Shown in pieces: positions 23,129 to 31,218 of a stretch of 36,886 nucleotides of DNA. The stretch is taken from the NCBI GenBank assembly GCA_944321565.1, contig CALULT010000032.1, positions 1 through 36,886 on the forward strand. The letters run 5' to 3'. A program made the translations under genes and the position numbers. Under the pieces are notes generated by a model that had not been told where the DNA came from, searched no databases, and saw nothing but the letters and a program-made list of their open reading frames with translations. Numbering within the stretch: the first letter of the stretch is position 1; each line of letters starts with the position of its first letter. The DNA is from an uncultured Paraprevotella sp. Its GTDB lineage: Bacteria > Bacteroidota > Bacteroidia > Bacteroidales > Bacteroidaceae.

Positions 23129-23902
23129 TCAGGGCAGGTCTTCCGTGAGGAAGCGTTCCAGCTCTTCGGCGGACAGGCGCAGGTGGAACACGTCCCGGTA
23201 GGCCACGGAGATGTTGCCCGTTTCTTCGGACACGATGACGGCCAGCGCGTCGGTTTCCTGCGAGATGCCTTTGGCGGCGCGGTGGCGCAGGCCGAGTTCC
23301 TTGGGGATGTCCATGCTGTGGGACACGGGGAGGATGCAGCCGGCTGCCTTGATGCGTTTCTTGCTGATGACCATGGCTCCGTCGTGGAGCGGGCTGTTCT
23401 TGAAAAAGATGTTTTCGATGAGCCGTTGGTTGATATTGGCGTCAATCAGTTCGCCCGAACGGATGATGTCGTTGAGCGGCAGGTTGCGTTCTATGACAAT
23501 CAGCGCGCCGATTTTCTGTTTGCTCATGCTCATGCAGGCCATGACGATGGGCATGATTTCGTCTTTGTTGGTGTTTTTTTTGCCTTTTCTCCCTTTGCGG
23601 AGGAATTTGAGCAAGCTTTCCACTTGGCGGTGGGTGCCGATGGTGAAAAAGAAGTTGCGGATTTCTTCTTGGAACAAGATGATGAGTGCCAACGTACCCA
23701 CGCTGACCAGCTTGTCGAGGATAGAGCCGAGCAGCTTCATCTCCAAGATTTGTGACACGAAGAGCCAGAACACGATGAAGATCAGCACACCGAAGAACAC
23801 GTTCAGCGAACGCGACTCTTTCATCACCTTGTAGCAGTAGTAGAGAATCAGCGCGACAAGGAGAATGTCAATGAAGTCCTTCAGTCCGAAAGCTAATGGC
23901 AT
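23129..23902 (-). CDS. cdaA: Diadenylate cyclase (CdaA type)
   Basis: CdaA condenses two ATP to cyclic di-AMP, a signal that controls potassium, osmotic balance and wall growth in many bacteria. The 257-residue protein has hydrophobic membrane segments in the first 75 residues and a DisA_N cyclase domain from about residue 90 to 245. The catalytic D174-G175-A176 motif (LHDGAM) and R206-H207-R208 (RHRAA) are both intact, so it should be active. It lies 10 bases after folP and is probably co-transcribed. No c-di-AMP phosphodiesterase or regulator gene is in this window. Identity is very sure. Confidence 0.95.
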   Translation of the reverse strand: MPLAFGLKDFIDILLVALILYYCYKVMKESRSLNVFFGVLIFIVFWLFVSQILEMKLLGSILDKLVSVGTLALIILFQEEIRNFFFTIGTHRQVESLLKFLRKGRKGKKNTNKDEIMPIVMACMSMSKQKIGALIVIERNLPLNDIIRSGELIDANINQRLIENIFFKNSPLHDGAMVISKKRIKAAGCILPVSHSMDIPKELGLRHRAAKGISQETDALAVIVSEETGNISVAYRDVFHLRLSAEELERFLTEDLP

Positions 23903-23912
23903 GGGTGTTGTG

Positions 23913-24764
23913 TTAAGGTTGTTGGTTCATTGCGTTGAATATCTTGATGGCTTCCACGCAGGCTTTCACGTCGTGTACCCTAAGGATGTGCGCCCCTTTG
24001 GCGAGGGCAAGGGTGTTGAGCGCGATGGTGCCGTTCAAGGCTTCTGCGGGAGTGCAGCCAAGCAGGCGGTAAATCATGGATTTGCGCGAGATGCCGACCA
24101 GTATCGGAAGGCGCAGTGTGTGGAAATCTTCCAGGTGCTTGAACAGCTCGTAGTTTTGTTCCAGCGTCTTCCCGAAACCGAAACCGGGGTCGATGATGAC
24201 ATCTTTCACGCCACGTGCGTGCAGCTCTTGCACTTTTCGTGCGAAGTATTGCATCACTTCAATCCGCAGGTTGTCATAGTGTGGTGCCGTCTGCATGCTT
24301 TGCGGTGTGCCCTGCAGATGGGTCAGCACGTAGGGCACGTTGAGCCTTTCCACAGTGTCGAACATCTGTTTGTCCATCTGTCCGCCGGAAATGTCGTTGA
24401 TGATGGCAGTGCCGTATTCTTCCACGCACATGGCGGCCACATCGGCGCGGAATGTGTCCACGGACACTACGGCGTCGGGAAATTCCCGCCGCAGAATGTC
24501 TAACCCCTTTCGCAAGCGTTCCTTTTCTTCTTCCGCGCTGACATCTTGTGCGTTCGGGCGCGAGGAATAAGCACCTATGTCGATGATGTCCGCGCCTTCC
24601 TCGATGATTTGCCTTGCCCGTTCTGCGATTTCGCGTTCCGTTTGTTTGCGGCTGTCCGCGAAAAACGAGTCTGGCGTGACGTTCAGGATGCCCATGACTT
24701 TGGCCATGTTCAGTTCCATGAGCCTGCCGTTGGCATTGATGGTGAGTTGCGTGGGGTCGTTCAT
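23913..24764 (-). CDS. folP: Dihydropteroate synthase
   Basis: FolP joins dihydropterin pyrophosphate and p-aminobenzoate in folate synthesis and is the sulfonamide target. The 283-residue protein carries MGILNVTPDSFF (24-35), DIGAYSSRP, the VSVDTF block, and GFGFGKTLEQNYEL, covering the pterin and phosphate sites. ATG 24764 is chosen because the longer TTG start at 24791 lies inside the promoter's -7 element. It leads a two-gene unit with cdaA, and its promoter is divergent from murF. Identity is very sure. Confidence 0.95.
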   Translation of the reverse strand: MNDPTQLTINANGRLMELNMAKVMGILNVTPDSFFADSRKQTEREIAERARQIIEEGADIIDIGAYSSRPNAQDVSAEEEKERLRKGLDILRREFPDAVVSVDTFRADVAAMCVEEYGTAIINDISGGQMDKQMFDTVERLNVPYVLTHLQGTPQSMQTAPHYDNLRIEVMQYFARKVQELHARGVKDVIIDPGFGFGKTLEQNYELFKHLEDFHTLRLPILVGISRKSMIYRLLGCTPAEALNGTIALNTLALAKGAHILRVHDVKACVEAIKIFNAMNQQP

Positions 24765-24788
24765 TTGTTTTTTTGTCGGATTTCGTTG

Positions 24789-24796
24789 CAAATGTA
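24789..24796 (-). promoter_or_regulatory. folP-cdaA -7 element
   Basis: TACATTTG on the minus strand matches TAnnTTTG, 24 bases before the folP ATG. No clear -33 element. Confidence 0.6.
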
Positions 24797-24829
24797 CGCA
24801 GAAATATTCGGTTTTTCATCGTTTTAAAT

Positions 24830-24837
24830 TATATTTG
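24830..24837 (+). promoter_or_regulatory. murF -7 element
   Basis: TATATTTG matches TAnnTTTG, 20 bases before the murF ATG at 24858. It is back to back with the folP promoter in a shared intergenic space of 93 bases. Confidence 0.6.
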
Positions 24838-24857
24838 TGGGGTTAAATGGAAGAATT

Positions 24858-26156
24858 ATGGAGATAGAGAAGCTTTATGAACTTTATAAGCAGCATCCCG
24901 TGGTGACGACAGACAGCAGGGACTGTCCGCCGGGAGCATTGTTCTTCGCCTTGAAGGGGGCTGCTTTCGACGGGAACGCGTTTGCGTCCCAGGCGATAGA
25001 GAAAGGGTGCGCCTATGCCGTGGTGGACGAGCCTGAGTATGCGCCGGAAGGTGACGGGCGGTATGTGTTGGTGGACGATGCGCTGGCAACCTTGCAGCAA
25101 TTGGCGCATTACCATCGCAGCCAGTTCAAAATACCCGTGATTCAAATCACCGGGACGAACGGGAAAACCACAACCAAAGAGTTGGTGGCGGCCGTGTTGG
25201 CGAAAAAACACCGCGTGTTGTTCACGGAAGGCAACCTGAACAACCATATCGGGGTGCCCAAGACGTTGTTGCGCCTGACGGAGGGGCATACGATTGCCGT
25301 GATAGAGACGGGGGCGAACCATCCGGGTGAAATCAAGACGCTGGCCGAAATCGTGGATCCGGATTTTGGACTGATTACCAATGTGGGGAAGGCGCATTTG
25401 GCAGGTTTTGGTTCGTTTGAAGGTGTGGTTCATGCGAAAGGCGAGTTGTACGATTATTTGAAGACGAAGCACGGTACGGTGTTTATTGACCATGACAGCG
25501 TGGAGCTGGAGCGCATCGCGGACGGGTTGCATCAAATCACTTATGGGACACCATGCGGGGAAGTGCTTAACGTGGAAGGCGAGTCGCTGAATGGCATGCC
25601 TTACTTGAAGTTCCGCTGGCGACAGGCCGGTGGCGACTGGCAGGAAGTGCAGACCCGTGTCGTTGGTGACTATAACCTGAAAAACATGTTGGCCGCAGCT
25701 GCCGTGGGGCGCACGTTCGGCGTGGAACCCGGGCTGATTAGCGAGGCTTTGGCGGCCTACAAACCGTCGAACGGGCGTTCGCAGTTGCTGGCCACGGTGG
25801 ACAACCATTTGATTATGGATGCCTACAACGCCAATCCGACGAGCATGAAGGCGGCCATTGAGAATTTCCGCGATATGGACGTGCGGCGCAAAATGGTGAT
25901 ATTGGGCGACATGGGCGAGCTGGGCGCGAGCAGTTGGCAGGCGCACCAGGACATGGTGGATTTTTTGGTGGATGCCAACTTCGACCACGTGTGGCTGGTG
26001 GGGCATGAATTTAAAGCCACGCATCATCCTTTCCGCACGTTTGACGACGTGGAACAGGTGAAACGCGCCTTGGCCATCAAGAAGCCGCGCGGTTATAACA
26101 TACTGATCAAAGGTAGCCACAGCACGAAGCTTTATGAGCTTCGTGAGTACTTGTAG
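24858..26156 (+). CDS. murF: UDP-N-acetylmuramoyl-tripeptide--D-alanyl-D-alanine ligase
   Basis: MurF adds D-Ala-D-Ala to the UDP-MurNAc tripeptide, the last cytoplasmic step of precursor synthesis. The protein has 432 residues. The N-terminal substrate domain is followed by the ATP loop GTNGKTTTK at 99-107, then ETGANHPGEI and NVGKAHLAGFGS. ATG 24858 is chosen because the earlier in-frame start at 24837 lies in the promoter. It is not in a mur cluster but stands alone, divergent from folP. Its last codons form a perfect hairpin, and its stop lies 3 bases from the recQ stop on the other strand. Identity is very sure. Confidence 0.94.
   Translation: MEIEKLYELYKQHPVVTTDSRDCPPGALFFALKGAAFDGNAFASQAIEKGCAYAVVDEPEYAPEGDGRYVLVDDALATLQQLAHYHRSQFKIPVIQITGTNGKTTTKELVAAVLAKKHRVLFTEGNLNNHIGVPKTLLRLTEGHTIAVIETGANHPGEIKTLAEIVDPDFGLITNVGKAHLAGFGSFEGVVHAKGELYDYLKTKHGTVFIDHDSVELERIADGLHQITYGTPCGEVLNVEGESLNGMPYLKFRWRQAGGDWQEVQTRVVGDYNLKNMLAAAAVGRTFGVEPGLISEALAAYKPSNGRSQLLATVDNHLIMDAYNANPTSMKAAIENFRDMDVRRKMVILGDMGELGASSWQAHQDMVDFLVDANFDHVWLVGHEFKATHHPFRTFDDVEQVKRALAIKKPRGYNILIKGSHSTKLYELREYL
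26123..26145. terminator. Hairpin inside the last codons of murF
   Basis: CACGAAGCT-TTATG-AGCTTCGTG is a perfect 9-bp stem with a 5-base loop ending 11 bases before the end of murF. No T run follows in either direction. It may serve the tight convergent murF/recQ junction, or protect the mRNA end, or be chance. Confidence 0.45.
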
Positions 26157-26159
26157 GGG

Positions 26160-28061
26160 TCAGCAAGGCGTGGTGCCGGGCAAATGAAGCATGCCGTCGG
26201 AGAGGAGGACGGTTTCTTCTTCCATCAGTCGTTTGAGGCTTTGCGCGGTTTTGTCCCGCGGAATGCCGGGAAATTCCATTTCGCCGACGGTATGCTTCTT
26301 TCCGTCTTTCAGTTTTTCAAGGATGAGGGTTTCGATGTCCGGGGTTGGGGCGGGCTGCCGCCGTCTGCACACGTCGCATTGCCCACACTCCGGCGAGTCT
26401 TCTTCTCCGAAATAGTGAAGGAGCACCTTGCTGCGGCAGAAATCCATTTCTTCGGCATAGTGCAACATGGCTTCGATGCGTTCCTTGAAGCCCTTCTTCC
26501 GGTCATCATAGACTTCCGGTGGGAGCACGATGCGGTCGGTTTCCACCCGCTTTCGGGTAAAGGTGACATAAGGTGTCCTTTTCCGGGGGATGTAGTGCAG
26601 GATACGCGCACGGGTTAGAGCCAGCAGGTGTTGGTAAACCCGTTCGTCGGGGATGCCTGATAGGGTGGCCAGTCTGCGTTCGTCGATGAACACGTAGTCG
26701 CTGAAGAGCCCGCCGTAGCTGCGCAATATCCATTGGATGAGTTGCTCTTGTTCTTCGCACAGTTCGTGGATGCGGTACAGCTCGTCGCGCCGGAGGAGGA
26801 AGTGCAGGCGTGAGGCGTTTTCCTGTTCTTCCGTGTATTCGATGTAGCCCGCCCGTTCCAACAGGTGCAAGGCACTGTTGGTCTGCACCGGGAAATGTTT
26901 GAAATTGCGGCAAAACTCTTCAAGGTTGAATTCGCGGGTCACCTGGTAGCCGTCGCCCATGGCCATTTGGCAATAATAGCAGACGTGCTCGTAAACTTTC
27001 CGGATGTCGTCTTTGTCGGGGAAGGTCTCGGGGATACGTTTCATCAGGCGGGTGCGGTCGTATTTCTGATAGAGCAGGACGGCATAGGCTTGCTGTCCGT
27101 CGCGCCCGGCCCGTCCGGCTTCTTGGAAGTATGACTCGATGGAGTCGGGAATGTCCAAGTGCGTTACGATGCGCACGTCTGGCTTGTCGATGCCCATGCC
27201 AAAAGCATTGGTGGCCACCATGACCCTCGTTTTTCCCGTTTGCCACTCGCGTTGTCGGAGGTCTTTTTCCGCATCGTTCAGCCCCGCGTGGTAGAATGTG
27301 GCCGTGAATCCCTTTGTCTGCAATTGTTCGGCGGCTTCCTTCGTGTTTCGGCGGCTACGCGTGTAAACGATGGCCGAGCCTTCCACGCTGTCCAGGATGT
27401 GGCAGAGCATACCCATCTTGTCTTCGGTGTGCCGTACCACGTAGGCCAGGTTTTTCCGTTCGAAGCTCATGCGGAACACGTTCTCTTCCCGGAAAGCGAG
27501 TTGCCGCTGGATGTCTTTGACCACTTCCGGCGTGGCGGTGGCGGTGAGGGCCAGCACGGGGATGTCCGGCAGGATTTTGCGGATTTCCGCAATCTTGGTG
27601 TAAGAAGGCCGGAAGTCGTAGCCCCATTGCGAGATGCAGTGCGCTTCGTCCACCGTGAGGAAGCTGACAGGCATGCGCCGCACTTTCGTCTGGAAGATAT
27701 CGGTGGCCAGCCGCTCGGGCGACACGTAAAGGAATTTGTAATTCCCGAAGATGCAGTTTTCCAGCGCGACGATGATTTCTTCGTGCGACAGGCCGGAATA
27801 GACGGCTGTGGCCTTGATGCCCCGTTGCCGCAGGTTGTGCACCTGGTCTTTCATCAGCGCGATGAGGGGGGTCACCACCAGGCAAAGCCCCTCGCGGCTG
27901 AGGGCCGGCACTTGGAACGTGATGGATTTGCCTCCGCCCGTAGGCATAAGCCCCAAGGTGTCCTTCCCGCTGCCGATGCTTTCGATGATGTCCCGTTGTA
28001 TGCCCCGGAAATTGTCGTATCCCCAATATTTCTTCAGGACGGACAAATAGGCGTCTTCCAT
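26160..28061 (-). CDS. recQ: ATP-dependent DNA helicase RecQ
   Basis: RecQ unwinds DNA 3' to 5' in recombination and replication repair. The 633-residue protein has the DExH helicase core with GGGKS (42-46) and DEAH (138-141). A second RecA-like domain includes the QEAGRAGRDGQ motif. The RQC part contains zinc ligands in FCRSK and ECGQCDVC and a winged-helix domain. The C-terminal HRDC domain of E. coli RecQ is not recognisable; the end looks like another small winged helix. It begins 21 bases after recJ, so the two probably form one operon. Identity is very sure. Confidence 0.94.
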   Translation of the reverse strand: MEDAYLSVLKKYWGYDNFRGIQRDIIESIGSGKDTLGLMPTGGGKSITFQVPALSREGLCLVVTPLIALMKDQVHNLRQRGIKATAVYSGLSHEEIIVALENCIFGNYKFLYVSPERLATDIFQTKVRRMPVSFLTVDEAHCISQWGYDFRPSYTKIAEIRKILPDIPVLALTATATPEVVKDIQRQLAFREENVFRMSFERKNLAYVVRHTEDKMGMLCHILDSVEGSAIVYTRSRRNTKEAAEQLQTKGFTATFYHAGLNDAEKDLRQREWQTGKTRVMVATNAFGMGIDKPDVRIVTHLDIPDSIESYFQEAGRAGRDGQQAYAVLLYQKYDRTRLMKRIPETFPDKDDIRKVYEHVCYYCQMAMGDGYQVTREFNLEEFCRNFKHFPVQTNSALHLLERAGYIEYTEEQENASRLHFLLRRDELYRIHELCEEQEQLIQWILRSYGGLFSDYVFIDERRLATLSGIPDERVYQHLLALTRARILHYIPRKRTPYVTFTRKRVETDRIVLPPEVYDDRKKGFKERIEAMLHYAEEMDFCRSKVLLHYFGEEDSPECGQCDVCRRRQPAPTPDIETLILEKLKDGKKHTVGEMEFPGIPRDKTAQSLKRLMEEETVLLSDGMLHLPGTTPC

Positions 28062-28082
28062 CTTTCCTCTCGTTTGAGCTGT

Positions 28083-29807
28083 TTATTCCTTTCCCGACGG
28101 GCGGATGTCTTCGATTTGCAGTTGCACCTCCCCGTGCTTGTGGGTGTTTTCCTCGATGCTGTAGCAGATGTCGAAAGAACGTTTGGTCTTGATGTAGCGC
28201 GCCTGCGAGCTTTGCCCGAAAGCGATGCCGTTCATCACGTTATTGCTCTTGTTGTCCACCAGTTCCAGCTTGATGTGTTCCTGTTCGCGGCCTACCACTT
28301 TGCTGGTGCCGTAGTCATACACATGCAAGGTGCAGAAGAGCGGCTTGGGGTTGTCCGGCCCGAAAGGGTTGAATTTTTTCAGGTCGTGGTGGAACTTATG
28401 TGTGATGTCCTTGAAGTCTATTTGCGCGTCGATGTTCAGGATGGCGCTGGTTTGTTCCGGCAGGATATGTTCTTCTACGTACTCTTCGAAACGGCGGCGG
28501 AATTCGGACACGTTTTCCACTTTCATGGATAAGCCTGCCGCATAGGTGTGTCCGCCGAAGTTTTCCAGCAGGTCGCGGCAACTTTCGATGGCTTTATAGA
28601 CATCGAATCCCGACACGGAGCGTGCCGACCCAGTGGCCAGGTTCTCCGTGCGCGTGAGCACGACCGAAGGGCGGTAATAGATTTCCGTCAGGCGCGAGGC
28701 CACGATGCCGATGACACCTTTGTGCCATTCCTCGTTGTAGATGACGATGGCGCGTTGCTCGCCCTGTTTGTCTAGTTTCTCCACGATGCTGTTGGCTTGT
28801 TCGGTCATGGCTTTGTCCAAATCCTTTCGCATGTCGTTGTAGCGGTTGATTTGCTCGGCCATTTCGTAGGCTGTGTGGTAGTCTTTCTCGATAAGCAAGG
28901 CGACGGCTTCTTTTCCGTTTTGGATGCGGCCTGAGGCGTTGATGCGCGGGCCGATTTTGAAGATAATATCGCTGATGGTCAGCTCGCGGTCGGCCAGCCC
29001 GCACACTTTGATGATGGCTTTCAGGCCGGTGCTTGGATTGGCGTTCAGTTGCCGCAGTCCGTGGTAGGCCAGGATGCGGTTTTCGCCCATGATGGGGACG
29101 ATATCCGAGGCGATGCTTACGGCGCACAAGTCCAACAAGGGGATGAGCTGGCAGAATTCGATGCCGTTGCTTTTGGCGAAAGCCTGCATGAATTTGAAGC
29201 CCACCCCGCAACCGGAAAGATGGGGGTAAGGATAAGTGGAGTCATACCGTTTGGCGTTCAGTATCGCCACGGCTTCGGGTAGTGCCTCGTCGGGCACGTG
29301 GTGGTCGCAGATGATGAAGTCGATGCCTTTTTCGCGGGCATAGGCGACTTCTTCGACCGCTTTGATGCCGCAGTCGAGCACGATAATGAGTTTCACCCCT
29401 GTCTCATACGCATAGTCCACTCCTTTGAACGACACTCCATAGCCTTCTTCGTAGCGGTCGGGGATATAATAGTCGATGTTGGAATAGTATTGCTGCAGAA
29501 ACTTGTAAACCAACGCCACGGCCGTGCAGCCATCGACATCATAGTCTCCGTACACCATGATTCTTTCCTTCCGTCCCAAGGCCTTGTTCAGCCGTTCCAC
29601 GGCCTTGTCCATGTCTTCGAACAGGAATGGGTCGTGCAACTCTGTCAGGGAAGGGCGGAAGAATTTTCTCGCTCCTGTGGCTGTCGTGATGCCGCGGTCT
29701 ATTAGGAGCTGACCGAGGATAGGACTGATGTTCAGCTCATTGGCAAGCCGGTTAGCCGCTTCCTGTTTTTCCGGTGTAGGAGTTCCTAAATTCCATTTGT
29801 AATTCAT
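28083..29807 (-). CDS. recJ: Single-stranded-DNA-specific exonuclease RecJ
   Basis: RecJ degrades single-stranded DNA 5' to 3' and works with RecQ at stalled forks. The 574-residue length is typical. DHH motifs GDYDVDG (87-93) and CDHHVPDE (DHH 168-170) bind manganese. The DHHA1 domain has GGHTYAAGLSM, and an OB-like C-terminal part follows. ATG 29807 is chosen; the longer TTG start at 29834 adds a lysine-rich stretch unlike the family. It lies directly upstream of recQ, a pairing that fits their shared pathway. Identity is very sure. Confidence 0.95.
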   Translation of the reverse strand: MNYKWNLGTPTPEKQEAANRLANELNISPILGQLLIDRGITTATGARKFFRPSLTELHDPFLFEDMDKAVERLNKALGRKERIMVYGDYDVDGCTAVALVYKFLQQYYSNIDYYIPDRYEEGYGVSFKGVDYAYETGVKLIIVLDCGIKAVEEVAYAREKGIDFIICDHHVPDEALPEAVAILNAKRYDSTYPYPHLSGCGVGFKFMQAFAKSNGIEFCQLIPLLDLCAVSIASDIVPIMGENRILAYHGLRQLNANPSTGLKAIIKVCGLADRELTISDIIFKIGPRINASGRIQNGKEAVALLIEKDYHTAYEMAEQINRYNDMRKDLDKAMTEQANSIVEKLDKQGEQRAIVIYNEEWHKGVIGIVASRLTEIYYRPSVVLTRTENLATGSARSVSGFDVYKAIESCRDLLENFGGHTYAAGLSMKVENVSEFRRRFEEYVEEHILPEQTSAILNIDAQIDFKDITHKFHHDLKKFNPFGPDNPKPLFCTLHVYDYGTSKVVGREQEHIKLELVDNKSNNVMNGIAFGQSSQARYIKTKRSFDICYSIEENTHKHGEVQLQIEDIRPSGKE

Positions 29808-29904
29808 TATATATATTTTTTCTTTCTTTTCCAATCTCTCGCGGTGCGGCGCGGATTCCTTGCCGCACGGTTATTCATGTAAAAGTAGGAAAAAAATATA
29901 AGAA

Positions 29905-29942
29905 AACCGCAGTTTCCAAGTCTTTTTTGGAAAACTGCGGTT
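29905..29942 (-). terminator. Terminator of the C1 peptidase gene
   Basis: AACCGCAGTTTCCAA (29905-29919) pairs with TTGGAAAACTGCGGTT (29927-29942), a 15-bp stem with one bulge. On the minus strand TTTTCTTATATTTTTTT follows. It lies 43 bases after the peptidase stop. Confidence 0.9.
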
Positions 29943-29985
29943 GGTTTTTACTCTCTTTATGAGATGGAGCGGTGTTTCGGGGCGT

Positions 29986-31182
29986 TTAGTCCAACCCCAG
30001 CTTCTTCAGGATGGCCTTGGGCACGGCATCCTTGTGCACCACGATGTTCATGGTCTTGTAGGCCACGAAAGCTTTCGACGCATACCATATTCCTTTGTAT
30101 TTCCCGGCGTCTCCCCAAGAGTTTTTCACCATGTAGTATTCTTTTCCGGTTTGGTCTTTGGCGATGCCATAGATTTGCATGCCGTGGTCGTCCGTGGTTT
30201 CCCAGTTGTCGTAGGCTTCCTGGCGCATCTCCTGTGTGATTTTCATTTCAGGCGATGGCTTGGTCAGTGCTTCCATGCGCTTTTGCGAGGGCGTGAGGCC
30301 CAACCAACGGGCGGCATCCGAACCGGTGAGGTCGGCGGCGTTTTTCATGTCGGGCATTACGGCGATGCCGTTGCGCGTGAAGCCCGCTTCGCTCACGTCG
30401 GATCCCCATGCGATAGTGTAGCCGTTGTTGATGGCGTAGTCGAACACCTCCATCAATTCGTCGATGGGAAGGTTGTAGGACTGAGACCAACGCCAGTTGT
30501 CTTGCACTTCGATGACAAATGGCTTGTAGAACGGGTGATGGGTGTAGGACGTCAGGGAGATGTAATCTTCCGGGTGCAGTCCCAATGACTCCATATAAGT
30601 CTTCGGGGTGTATTCTTTGCCTTGGTAAGTGAACTTTTCGGGGCATTTGCCGAGGTAGGCATCGTAAATGCCGCAGAACGCCTGTTTCCACACCGGGGAA
30701 AGTTTCTTCAGGTTGCTGGTGGCCAATGCTTTCACGAAGGCTGTGGCCACGAGGTCCACTTCGTTATGGTTGGGCAGCGTGTCGCCATAGAGCGTTCCGG
30801 GTTCAGGCATGGCTTCTTGCGGGACTATACCATAGTTTTCCATGCAATAGAGCACGTCGTAGAAACTTCCGCCTTGGGAGAAGGACACATCGCCATGGGT
30901 GCGCACGGTCTGCGCGGCGCGGTCTTCCATTGTCTTGTGTACGACGAACATCTCGCACAAGTCATGTTCGCCTTTGCCCATGCGCATCAGCTCGGATTCC
31001 AGGAACGAAAGGGTGCTGAAGCACCAGCATGTCCCGCTTTGGTTTTGGTCTTTGATGGAAGTGATGGGGTTTTCCTTTACGGTCGTGAAGACGAAGCCGC
31101 TATCTTTCTTTTCTTCGTGTTCTTGGGCCGACATGCCGACAGACAGCACGGCCATTGCCATAAATAGAAGTTGCTTTTTCAT
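29986..31182 (-). CDS. Secreted C1 cysteine peptidase (bleomycin hydrolase/aminopeptidase C type)
   Basis: This 398-residue papain-fold peptidase has a signal peptide (residues 1-19, cleavage near MSA/QE). It is therefore exported, unlike the cytoplasmic PepC of Lactobacillales. The active site is complete: Q47 and C52 in QNQSGTCWCFS, H333 in TDDHGM and N354 in VKNSWG. The long insert after the first domain is typical of the bleomycin hydrolase group. It lies 36 bases after the M24 peptidase gene and may be co-transcribed; both would release amino acids from peptides. It ends at a strong terminator. Family is sure; substrates are unknown. Confidence 0.9.
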   Translation of the reverse strand: MKKQLLFMAMAVLSVGMSAQEHEEKKDSGFVFTTVKENPITSIKDQNQSGTCWCFSTLSFLESELMRMGKGEHDLCEMFVVHKTMEDRAAQTVRTHGDVSFSQGGSFYDVLYCMENYGIVPQEAMPEPGTLYGDTLPNHNEVDLVATAFVKALATSNLKKLSPVWKQAFCGIYDAYLGKCPEKFTYQGKEYTPKTYMESLGLHPEDYISLTSYTHHPFYKPFVIEVQDNWRWSQSYNLPIDELMEVFDYAINNGYTIAWGSDVSEAGFTRNGIAVMPDMKNAADLTGSDAARWLGLTPSQKRMEALTKPSPEMKITQEMRQEAYDNWETTDDHGMQIYGIAKDQTGKEYYMVKNSWGDAGKYKGIWYASKAFVAYKTMNIVVHKDAVPKAILKKLGLD

Positions 31183-31218
31183 TTTGTTGTTTTATAAAAA
31201 TAGGTAATATGAATTAAG

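Noticed and set aside
26160-26300. Truncation of recQ because the HRDC domain is missing
   Set aside because: Bacteroidota RecQ proteins often end in a different small domain, and the gene has a normal stop with no sign of a frameshift.
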